Positions 1 to 6,330 of a stretch of 8,819 nt of DNA are shown here, one piece after another. Position numbers and translations under genes: made by a program. Below the pieces are notes generated by a model. It worked only from the letters and a program-made list of their open reading frames with translations, had not been told where the DNA came from and ran no database searches. The stretch comes from Verrucomicrobiales bacterium (GTDB lineage Bacteria > Verrucomicrobiota > Verrucomicrobiia > Limisphaerales > JAFMIX01): contig JAFMIX010000075.1 in NCBI GenBank assembly GCA_017853785.1, positions 1 through 8,819 of the forward strand, given 5' to 3'. Position 1 is the stretch's first letter. Each line of letters opens with the position of its first letter.

Positions 1-360
1 GAACAGTCTGAAGATCTGGGTGCTGCCATCCTCCTGATACCACCGAGACCACTTAGGAAAATCGCCGCGCGGAATCGCGCTATTACCCAGGGTATGGTTC
101 TTTATGGCCTGGGGAATCGGCTGGCGGGATTCGGGAGTCAGTTCCACCAGTTGGCGGTTCACTTGAATCACCGAACCCTTCACGCCCCGCTTCGAATTCT
201 CACCTTTTGGCAAGGCACCGCTTTTCAGGATTTCACTGAAAGAAGAGTGGCTGCCGGACTGCGTTAAGAGCGGTGCGGAAACTCCGGCCGGCGCAAGAAT
301 GCCGCCCGTCATCAGCAAGAGACTGGCTGACATCATCCTCGATAAAGCAACGCGCATCAT
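1..360 (-). CDS. Partial gene (5' end only): exported protein of unidentified family, probably carbohydrate-related
   Basis: An open frame runs from an ATG at 360 off the left edge, giving 120 codons without a stop; the 3' end lies outside the window. A second ATG follows at once, with further ATGs at 336 and 333. Residues 1-29 look like a Sec signal peptide: MMRVALSR, a hydrophobic stretch (SLLLMTGGILAPAG), then a possible cleavage after VSA. The visible mature part is hydrophilic and ends in an aromatic-rich block around residues 101-120 containing FPKWSRWYQEDG and then QIFRLF. This block resembles the start of a beta-rich domain I associate with secreted hypothetical or lyase-like proteins of Verrucomicrobiota and Planctomycetes, but I cannot name the family. 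No Shine-Dalgarno is visible; a GC-rich inverted repeat ends 8 bases before the ATG. Export signal, strand and context after four degradative enzymes suggest a role in the same process. The reading frame is well supported; the function is not. Confidence 0.72.
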   Translation of the reverse strand, partial: MMRVALSRMMSASLLLMTGGILAPAGVSAPLLTQSGSHSSFSEILKSGALPKGENSKRGVKGSVIQVNRQLVELTPESRQPIPQAIKNHTLGNSAIPRGDFPKWSRWYQEDGSTQIFRLF

Positions 361-368
361 GGGAGAGC

Positions 369-417
369 GGGCCGAGTGACCGCCGCGGTCTGGCCCGGGG
401 AGCCAATCTTCTGGCTC
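369..417 (-). other. Two adjacent inverted repeats in the 136-base spacer between genes 4 and 5
   Basis: The spacer 361-496 holds no gene. Two potential stem-loops lie within it. The first is at 369-396: an outer stem GGGCC (369-373) with GGCCC (392-396), and an inner stem GACCG (378-382) with CGGTC (386-390) around a 3-base loop. The second is at 400-417: GAGCCA (400-405) with TGGCTC (412-417) around a 6-base loop. In the minus-strand transcript they follow the rhamnosidase stop and end 8 bases before the ATG at 360. Neither is followed by a U tract, so a classic intrinsic terminator is unlikely. They could be an intercistronic mRNA-stability or processing element, or could limit access to the downstream start. 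High GC makes chance stems common. The rest of the spacer (418-496) shows nothing recognisable. Confidence 0.35.
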
Positions 418-496
418 GGCCCAAATTCAGGTATGGCTTGGCACCTCATGGCTGGGGGATAAAAGAGCCCATGGCACTGTCGTAGGCCATTGGTTT

Positions 497-2290
497 CTAG
501 CGAACTTCAATGCGGGCCTTACCGCAAACAGGCTCTGCGAGAACCCATCGGTCCCTGTCCAGTCTTGCCCTGACCGGCTGGCCGTTGAGCAGAACCTGTT
601 TGGCATCGGCGAAAGCCGGCAACTCCACGCGGGCCGGCAGGTTTGGCGGCAATGCGAGCGACAGAGCGAAAGTCGCACCCCGCTTCCACTCGATCTCGAT
701 CGGCCCGCGGGGAGTGGGAACTTTGCCTGACGCATAGGTCAAGGCGCCGCAATTCGGCTGGATCAAAGCCCGTTGCCAGCCCGGTTCGAGCGCGCGCGCG
801 CCGAGCACATAGCGCGGCAGCAGATTCGCCGGCGCCGCACCCCAGGCGTGATTCCAGTCCTGATTGGGTTTATATTTCTGGTCCCAGGCTTCCCAGGTGA
901 TCGTGGTGCCGCTCTCAACCATGTGCCGCCAGCTCCGGTCGCCGGGCACAGTCATCAGCTGGATGGCCGCATCCCCCTGCCCGCTTTCAAACAATCCCTC
1001 CATCAGATATTGCGCCGCATAAACCGAGCAACGCATCCCGCGTCCAGCGAGCCATGCAGCCACGGTGGCACGGTTCGTCTCCGGCACCAGACCGAAAGCG
1101 AGCGGGAACAGGTTTGCGTGCAACGAGGCGTGGTCCGTGGTTGCGCCGTCACGATGCACGCCGCGCACAGGATCGAAGAATTTTTGCTGGAAGGATGAGC
1201 GCACTTGGGCAGCGCGCGAAGAATACGCGCCGGCCTCCTGGTCCCGCCCGATCGCCCGACCCAGTTCCGCCATCATTTCCAAGGTGCGAAGATGAAAGGC
1301 ATTCACGACGGTGTTGAGTTCCGTGAACACGTAGCCGTCGCGCTCCTTCGCCGGCCAGTCCACGATGTCGCCCCGCTTGATCTGCGCTTCACTGCTCTGC
1401 ACGAGCCCATCCGTGCCCGCCCGATCCAGCAACAATTTTGACTTGAGCGACCCATACCGCGTGGCGAGCCAGTTCGTGTCGCCCGTCTGCATCCAATCCG
1501 CGTAAGCCATGAACACCATGTGCGGCGGCCATTCACTCGGCCAGGTGCCGTGCTGCATCAAATGATCGAAGGTATCGCGAGCCATCTGCAGGTCATGGTC
1601 GGTGTAGTAATGGCTGAGCTGGTTCAAGTACGCATCCGCCTCATAGGGAATGCGCTCCCGATCCCCATCCACATAGACCCCGGCGAACGTCGTCGCCTTG
1701 ATCGAGTAACGGGACAGCTCCCAGATTTGATTCAGCATTTCATCGGAACAACGGAACGCGGCGGCATCGTCATCCCAAGTTGCAACAAACGCGGCCTGCC
1801 GGATAATGTGGCCCGGCAACAGTTCACCCGGCCAGCCCTCGATTTCCGCCCAGCGAAACGGCAGGACCACGTCCCAATCGGCAGGCGTCAGGATGGCCGG
1901 CGGATGCTTGTCGCTGACCACCTCGGTATTGCGGGCATCCGGAGCAGGCGCGACGACCAACGGTTTGCCGGCGAGCACAGCATTGGTCGTCGCGTAACGC
2001 ACTGAGCCGGGCGGCTTGCGCTCAATGCGGCCCTGCGTGAACGCCTCGCCAAAATGAACCATGATTTCGTTCGTGGCGCTGGCGGGCGGCACGAGTTTAA
2101 GATTGCCGAAGGCCACGCGGCCAAAGTCCACGAGCACCACACCGGGCGCGACGTTGGTGATGCTCACAGGTGATTGTGCAACCAGATGGACTGGCGCTGC
2201 GCCAGCGCGGCTGGCACCCAGCACACACATCGCAACGACGGCCAGAGCGGGGACGAATCTCAGTTTATTGGTCGTGGACATGGCTTTCAT
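497..2290 (-). CDS. Secreted GH78-like alpha-L-rhamnosidase (six-hairpin glycosidase), compact form
   Basis: Predicted to hydrolyse terminal alpha-L-rhamnosyl linkages outside the cytoplasm. The 597-residue protein starts with a signal peptide (residues 1-31, hydrophobic FVPALAVVAMCVLG, likely cleavage after AGA). A beta-rich region covers about 35-170, an (alpha/alpha)6 barrel about 175-495, and a C-terminal beta domain about 500-597 begins at EPGWQRALIQP, as is typical of Bac_rhamnosid_C. The motif DGDRERIPYEAD (208-219) corresponds to the GH78 DCPxRxExxGWxGD motif; E212 is the likely general acid. GTTITWEAWD (461-470) corresponds to the second GH78 motif, with E467 the likely base, followed by DWNHAWG (478-484). 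DW at 311-312 is also family-like. It is shorter than many GH78 enzymes (700-1000 residues), lacking extra N-terminal domains. The usual GW after the acid is replaced by PY, so this is a divergent subgroup and rhamnose specificity is inferred. ATG at 2290 was chosen; ATG at 2281 is equally usable. The gene begins 25 bases after the M66 protease stop, without a Shine-Dalgarno. Confidence 0.85.
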   Translation of the reverse strand: MKAMSTTNKLRFVPALAVVAMCVLGASRAGAAPVHLVAQSPVSITNVAPGVVLVDFGRVAFGNLKLVPPASATNEIMVHFGEAFTQGRIERKPPGSVRYATTNAVLAGKPLVVAPAPDARNTEVVSDKHPPAILTPADWDVVLPFRWAEIEGWPGELLPGHIIRQAAFVATWDDDAAAFRCSDEMLNQIWELSRYSIKATTFAGVYVDGDRERIPYEADAYLNQLSHYYTDHDLQMARDTFDHLMQHGTWPSEWPPHMVFMAYADWMQTGDTNWLATRYGSLKSKLLLDRAGTDGLVQSSEAQIKRGDIVDWPAKERDGYVFTELNTVVNAFHLRTLEMMAELGRAIGRDQEAGAYSSRAAQVRSSFQQKFFDPVRGVHRDGATTDHASLHANLFPLAFGLVPETNRATVAAWLAGRGMRCSVYAAQYLMEGLFESGQGDAAIQLMTVPGDRSWRHMVESGTTITWEAWDQKYKPNQDWNHAWGAAPANLLPRYVLGARALEPGWQRALIQPNCGALTYASGKVPTPRGPIEIEWKRGATFALSLALPPNLPARVELPAFADAKQVLLNGQPVRARLDRDRWVLAEPVCGKARIEVR

Positions 2291-2315
2291 ATCGCGGATG
2301 GGGATATATTGGGGT

Positions 2316-3974
2316 TCACTTTTTCGGCCATCGCGCCAGCACGGCGGGTTTTTCCGGCAGCCCCGCTTGATCCGCCGCCGGGGTGTGGAGCAATTCCACC
2401 GCCGTGACCGGGCCGTTATCGCTCCGCAGGTTCACCGCCGCCGTCGTCAGGCTACGCAAGGCTGTGGGATCCTTCTCATCGGCCGCGCTGGCAGCGAGAA
2501 GATAGTAACTTTCCCTGCCGCCTTGAACAACCTTGAGCGAGAAATCGCACCCTGCCCGCGGGGAAAACATTTTGCGCGCCGCGTCGCGGTCGGCAGCCAC
2601 GCGCGGATCAAAGGTGCGGATGAGATTGCCGCTGTACGGTCCAATGGGGGGATAAACCAGGTTCACGTCCGCATCGGCCACGGTCATCGCCGCCATCACG
2701 CTGATGACGGGCACGTCCTGCTCAATGGGATACGTGACCCCGTCATTCTCGAGTCGCTTGGTGTAATCGCCGGCGGCGGCGTTCCACTTGAAATAGTTGC
2801 CACCCCGCCGCACCGCCACGCGCCGCTCCAGGAACGATTGCATCCGATGGACGTTGTAATCAGAGAAGTGACGCAACTTGAACTGTTGCTCCTGATCACC
2901 ATCGCCACCACCCTGCATGGGATCCGCCTTGTAAACGCCCGCCGGCCAGCGCGAACTGGCGCGCTGCACCGTGGGCGGAATGAAGGTGAGCGACGGCAAA
3001 TCGAACGCCCAAGTCGGGCCGACGTGAACCTCATTAAGAACCTTGGGCGGCTTGATGCCGAACAGCTCGCCGCGATAGGGATAATCCTTTTGTTCGCCGA
3101 CGTGCGGGAGGCCGAGTGCGTGCCCTAGTTCGTGGTGCATGATGCCAAGGTGGATCGCCCCCACGCCGTTGAAGCCGCCCGCCTGCCCGCCGGCGTTGAC
3201 GCCGAGGATGTTGACGTAACACATGGCCACGTCGCGGTTGCCGCCCGCGCGCGACAAGGCCCACACCCATTGCAATGCGGCGGCTTGCTCACCGTCGAAC
3301 TTCGCACCGGTCTTCTGCCGGTAATCCGCCGGCGAAGCCACGCGCGCCGCCGGCAGGTTGTCGCGCGCCGGAATGACCAGCTCAGAAAAGTTGATGCCGC
3401 GCACCCGCTCGATCTCCAGTTTTGCGACCGGCCACTTTGATTCCAACTCCTTGAGAAAGTGAGGCGGATAGTCCTGGTCGCCCCGACCGAAATAATGCAC
3501 GTCGAACATCTTCATGTGAACGACGGTGGGAGCACCCACCTTGATGCCGCGCCGCCAGACGCTCGAACCGGCGTGGACCTCAAGTTGCATTCCCGAGCGA
3601 ACCATCCTCGCGGGAATGATCGCCGTGAAGCTGTCTGCCAACCGATGCTGAACCACACCCGGCGCGGAAGGCAACGACTGGGGCAACGTGGACGGGCCTT
3701 TAAGTTCAAGCTTATTGGTGGCGCCGCCACTGATGACCACCGCAAACACCTCCGGCGCGGCAGCGCCACTGGGCGAGATGATGTGGGCCTTGAGCAACGA
3801 ATCGCGATCGCCCGTCAACTTGAAGTAGGGCTGGTCCGGCTGCATCACGTGCGTCTGCGCCAGGAACACGGCGTCCACGCGGGCGTCGGCGGTGGGCGCC
3901 TGGGCGACGGCAAAAGGCTGGCCCATCGCCAGGCAGCCGATCAGCGGGAGCATTCGTGAGGTAAGGGGGTTCAT
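2316..3974 (-). CDS. Secreted M66 (StcE-like) zinc metalloprotease, putative glycoprotease
   Basis: Predicted to cleave extracellular, probably O-glycosylated, proteins; StcE, the best known M66 member, is a mucinase. With the ATG at 3974 the protein has 552 residues and a signal peptide (MNPLTSRMLPLIGCLAMG, likely cleavage near AVAQA, residues 22-26). LIGC resembles a lipobox but lies very close to the N-terminus, so lipoprotein processing is less likely. Residues about 33-140 (VDAVFLAQTHVMQPD, then GDRDSLLKAHI) match the StcE N-terminal domain. The zinc motif HELGHALGLPH lies at 281-291: H281, H285 and H291 are ligands and E282 is catalytic. It is followed by VHVGPTWAFD, and DPMQGG near M353 is a candidate Met-turn. 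About 160 further residues form a C-terminal region of unknown role. The frame stays open upstream to 4058, but that stretch overlaps the lyase gene and would bury the signal peptide, so it was rejected. The start is 14 bases after the lyase stop, implying co-transcription. It is shorter than StcE (about 890 residues). Family is confident; substrate is inference. Confidence 0.86.
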   Translation of the reverse strand: MNPLTSRMLPLIGCLAMGQPFAVAQAPTADARVDAVFLAQTHVMQPDQPYFKLTGDRDSLLKAHIISPSGAAAPEVFAVVISGGATNKLELKGPSTLPQSLPSAPGVVQHRLADSFTAIIPARMVRSGMQLEVHAGSSVWRRGIKVGAPTVVHMKMFDVHYFGRGDQDYPPHFLKELESKWPVAKLEIERVRGINFSELVIPARDNLPAARVASPADYRQKTGAKFDGEQAAALQWVWALSRAGGNRDVAMCYVNILGVNAGGQAGGFNGVGAIHLGIMHHELGHALGLPHVGEQKDYPYRGELFGIKPPKVLNEVHVGPTWAFDLPSLTFIPPTVQRASSRWPAGVYKADPMQGGGDGDQEQQFKLRHFSDYNVHRMQSFLERRVAVRRGGNYFKWNAAAGDYTKRLENDGVTYPIEQDVPVISVMAAMTVADADVNLVYPPIGPYSGNLIRTFDPRVAADRDAARKMFSPRAGCDFSLKVVQGGRESYYLLAASAADEKDPTALRSLTTAAVNLRSDNGPVTAVELLHTPAADQAGLPEKPAVLARWPKK

Positions 3975-3988
3975 CTCGTTTTTTACTG

Positions 3989-6181
3989 TCAGTTCGTCTT
4001 TTGGATCCCGCCCGCAACCTTGATGACCGTGGTCGCCACTGGCCCGTTGCGAAGGCAAAGCGCCTGAGCGGTCGTCTTCTGGCCATCAAGGCTCATCGCC
4101 ACCGGTTCGGCAGCGATCGCGATCTCGTCGCGCTGGCCGTTGGGAAAGACCAGTTCCAAGCGCGCCTCGCCCGGCGTGAGCGGCTTCAGCGGTTTGACCT
4201 CCGGGAGTTCCTGGGCGCGTTCAAACGGCAAAAGCACCGTGCAGAGCGTCATGGGCAGTTTGCCGCGCGAGACAAACGCAGCAACGGAATTCTCCACCAC
4301 ATCATTAAACGGCCCACCGACCATGCCGCGCCGCAATTCCAGCCGCGCGTTGTCCACGGACTGCACGCGGATGTTCATCCCGTTCGGGAAGGTGGTGCTG
4401 GCCGAATGCCGGTCCGCGTTCACCTTTCCCGGTGCAAACTGGAAGAGCCGCGTCACTTCGTGTTTTGCTGGACCAGAAACATGATCCACCACGACCCAAT
4501 AGTTGGGTTTGACGAACAGCACGCTGCGTTGGTGTTTTAGCTCGTTGGTTTCAACCAGGCCGCTCGCGAAGTCGGCCTGCGCATCGGTGTGCCAGCTCAA
4601 CAATTTTGGATCGCCCTGCAACTGCTCACCCTCATCCACAATCACCACACTGTGCTGGGCGCTGAGACGCAGGTTGCGGGACAACGGCTGGTCATAGCTG
4701 ATCTGGCCGGCATCCACGATCAGGTCGCGCCCGGCAAACACACTGACTTGCAACCGGTCCTGGTGGCTGTGGCCGCCACGCCAGGGAGCGCAGTCGAAGA
4801 ACAGATATTTATCCTGCGCGCCCCAGCCCGAGCGCATGACGGCATATTGGGAATCGGGCAGCAGCACGGATGTGAATTCAGGCGGCAACTCCACGCCCCC
4901 TCCGATGCGCCCACAAACGTCCGGCCCGAACAACCACACCCAGCTCTCCTGGCATTTGGTGTCGGCGAAGTAACGGAAATCGGGCCGGTCATAGAGCAGC
5001 GCCCCCAGCGCCATCACTTCTGAGATACCGGTCTCGCCCCGGCCCGCATCCCCCACCGGCGGATAGGTGCCATTGGGGCGGCGCAGCTTGAGAAAAACTT
5101 CAAACATCTGCTCATGCCGCGCGCGAAAGTCCTCCAGCGGAACGCCGTTCAGTTCACAGAGCCGCGCGGTCTGAAGAAATTGCAGCATGACCCAACGGTG
5201 ATAGCCGGGGGTAAGTTCGCCGTGAAAACCATCCGGCTCGACGTCCCGCTCTATGTGTTGATACAGCATGTCCAACCCGGTCCTGCGCCAGTCTGCGGCG
5301 GCCTTGAATTCCGGCAGCATGATGCCGATGGTGGCCAGCCCGGCGGACTCGCACACCTGCCAGTTTCCGGGCCGGTACCTCGTGGTATGCGCCATGAGAT
5401 AGTTCGCGTGTTCCACCAGCGAACGGGTCAGGATGAATTTCGCCTCGGCGTCGAACTCGGGCGCATCCATGAAAAACTCGAGCTGGTCAAACCAGCTCTG
5501 ACCGCGGATGCCCGTCTCCAGCGTGCGCCACACCGAACCGTCTTCGCCGCGTAAATTCGAGACAGTGTCCGGCACCGGATTCGCTTCCACCCAATCCTTG
5601 AGCATGAAAACAAAGTCCGCCGCGTAGGCGCGATCGCCCGTTCCCCAATAGGCTCGCCCCAGATCACCCCAATAACCGAACCGGCTGAGCACGTGGGTCC
5701 ATTCCACCGGTCCGTGCAGCCAATCCATCTTCGGCTCAAGTTGCTTGCGGACGCCGAGCAGGTTGAAATCGCGCGCCAGCACGGCGTTCGCGGCATTGGT
5801 GTAACGTTCCAGTCCGCCGAACCGCTCCGCGTGCACCGCTGCAAAAGCCGGCCGGTCGCGCCTGGACCAATACCACACCGGACTGGTGCGACGGCCCAGA
5901 TGATCAGCCCACGCCTGCTTTGCCTCAGGCCAGTCAGCGGCATGAACAGCGTTGCTCACCGCCGCCAATTCGGGCCTTTCCAACTCAACCAACGCGAAGA
6001 ACGCAGCCTCGCTGGCGATGGCAAACGGTGATCCATTCGTAGCGCCTTGCCCCTGACTGGAAGACGCACTTATCAAAATGCAGATGGAAATCCGAATCGC
6101 GGCCCATAGCGAAAAGCCCGACACCGCCTGGCGCCGATTCCCGGAAAACCCGTCACGTCGAGGAGATACTCTTAAATTCAC
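3989..6181 (-). CDS. Secreted heparinase II/III-family polysaccharide lyase (start uncertain)
   Basis: Predicted to cleave uronic-acid-containing polysaccharide by beta-elimination in the periplasm or outside the cell. Numbered from the GTG at 6181 (730 residues), a helical toroid covers about 56-416 and a beta-sandwich about 430-730. GNWQ (272-275, Asn273), TPGYH (Y327, H328) and GHSHQD (470-475, H471, H473, D475) match the Asn/Tyr/His residues of heparinase II/III-fold lyases (PL12, PL15, PL17, PL21); the last is followed by IVDAGQISYD, as expected. I cannot assign one PL family, so the substrate (glycosaminoglycan, alginate-like or other uronan) is open. No ATG precedes the domain. Candidate starts are TTG 6283, GTG 6181 and GTG 6124. 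The hydrophobic segment FSLWAAIRISICILISA (about 22-39) is an export signal under any of them; from 6124 it gives the most ordinary Sec signal. From 6181 it follows an Arg-Arg-containing n-region with only weak Tat resemblance. No Shine-Dalgarno is visible at any candidate. The stop is 14 bases before the M66 gene. Confidence 0.85.
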   Translation of the reverse strand: MNLRVSPRRDGFSGNRRQAVSGFSLWAAIRISICILISASSSQGQGATNGSPFAIASEAAFFALVELERPELAAVSNAVHAADWPEAKQAWADHLGRRTSPVWYWSRRDRPAFAAVHAERFGGLERYTNAANAVLARDFNLLGVRKQLEPKMDWLHGPVEWTHVLSRFGYWGDLGRAYWGTGDRAYAADFVFMLKDWVEANPVPDTVSNLRGEDGSVWRTLETGIRGQSWFDQLEFFMDAPEFDAEAKFILTRSLVEHANYLMAHTTRYRPGNWQVCESAGLATIGIMLPEFKAAADWRRTGLDMLYQHIERDVEPDGFHGELTPGYHRWVMLQFLQTARLCELNGVPLEDFRARHEQMFEVFLKLRRPNGTYPPVGDAGRGETGISEVMALGALLYDRPDFRYFADTKCQESWVWLFGPDVCGRIGGGVELPPEFTSVLLPDSQYAVMRSGWGAQDKYLFFDCAPWRGGHSHQDRLQVSVFAGRDLIVDAGQISYDQPLSRNLRLSAQHSVVIVDEGEQLQGDPKLLSWHTDAQADFASGLVETNELKHQRSVLFVKPNYWVVVDHVSGPAKHEVTRLFQFAPGKVNADRHSASTTFPNGMNIRVQSVDNARLELRRGMVGGPFNDVVENSVAAFVSRGKLPMTLCTVLLPFERAQELPEVKPLKPLTPGEARLELVFPNGQRDEIAIAAEPVAMSLDGQKTTAQALCLRNGPVATTVIKVAGGIQKTN

Positions 6182-6330
6182 AGTTTGGATGAGAGATGAT
6201 GGGAGCAAACCTAACCAGCCACCAATACTTAAGCGAACGAAACGACTGTCATAGGTTGCCGTGACACAAATCGAAACCGCCAAGGCGGCACGGGAAATCC
6301 ATTGCCGTGGTCGCTTCCAGCGAAGGCCCG
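6182..6330 (-). other. Spacer/leader between the GH95 and lyase genes, possibly an internal promoter or 5' UTR
   Basis: These 149 bases separate the GH95 stop from the preferred lyase start. The part around 6160-6250 is visibly richer in A and T than the flanking coding DNA. Its lyase-frame translation (from TTG 6283) does not look like a signal peptide or a conserved domain, so it is more likely non-coding. A short CACGG/CCGTG pair is present, but there is no U tract and no convincing terminator for the GH95 gene. I could not find a sigma70-type -35/-10 pair that I would defend. A leader or internal promoter for the three or four downstream genes is possible but unproven. Confidence 0.3.

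Noticed and set aside
400..417. Intrinsic terminator after the rhamnosidase gene
   Set aside because: The 6-bp GAGCCA/TGGCTC stem has no following T tract on either strand.
2061..3128. 355-codon plus-strand open frame
   Set aside because: Antisense to the end of the M66 gene and the start of the GH78 gene, both with clear family motifs; its translation is low-complexity Arg/His/Gly-rich and matches nothing I recognise. Long antisense frames are expected at this GC content.
2316..3974. Lipoprotein processing of the M66 protein at LIGC
   Set aside because: The Cys comes only about 14 residues in, with hardly any hydrophobic region before it, while a better signal peptidase I site (AVAQA) follows.
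3975..4058. 28-residue N-terminal extension of the M66 protein overlapping the lyase gene
   Set aside because: The extension is hydrophilic, overlaps the lyase C-terminus and would bury the signal peptide that begins at the ATG at 3974.
6182..6330. Possible sigma70 promoter (TATGAC with a weak -35) upstream of the lyase gene
   Set aside because: The best -35/-10 pair matches consensus in only about 3 and 4 of 6 positions, no better than chance.
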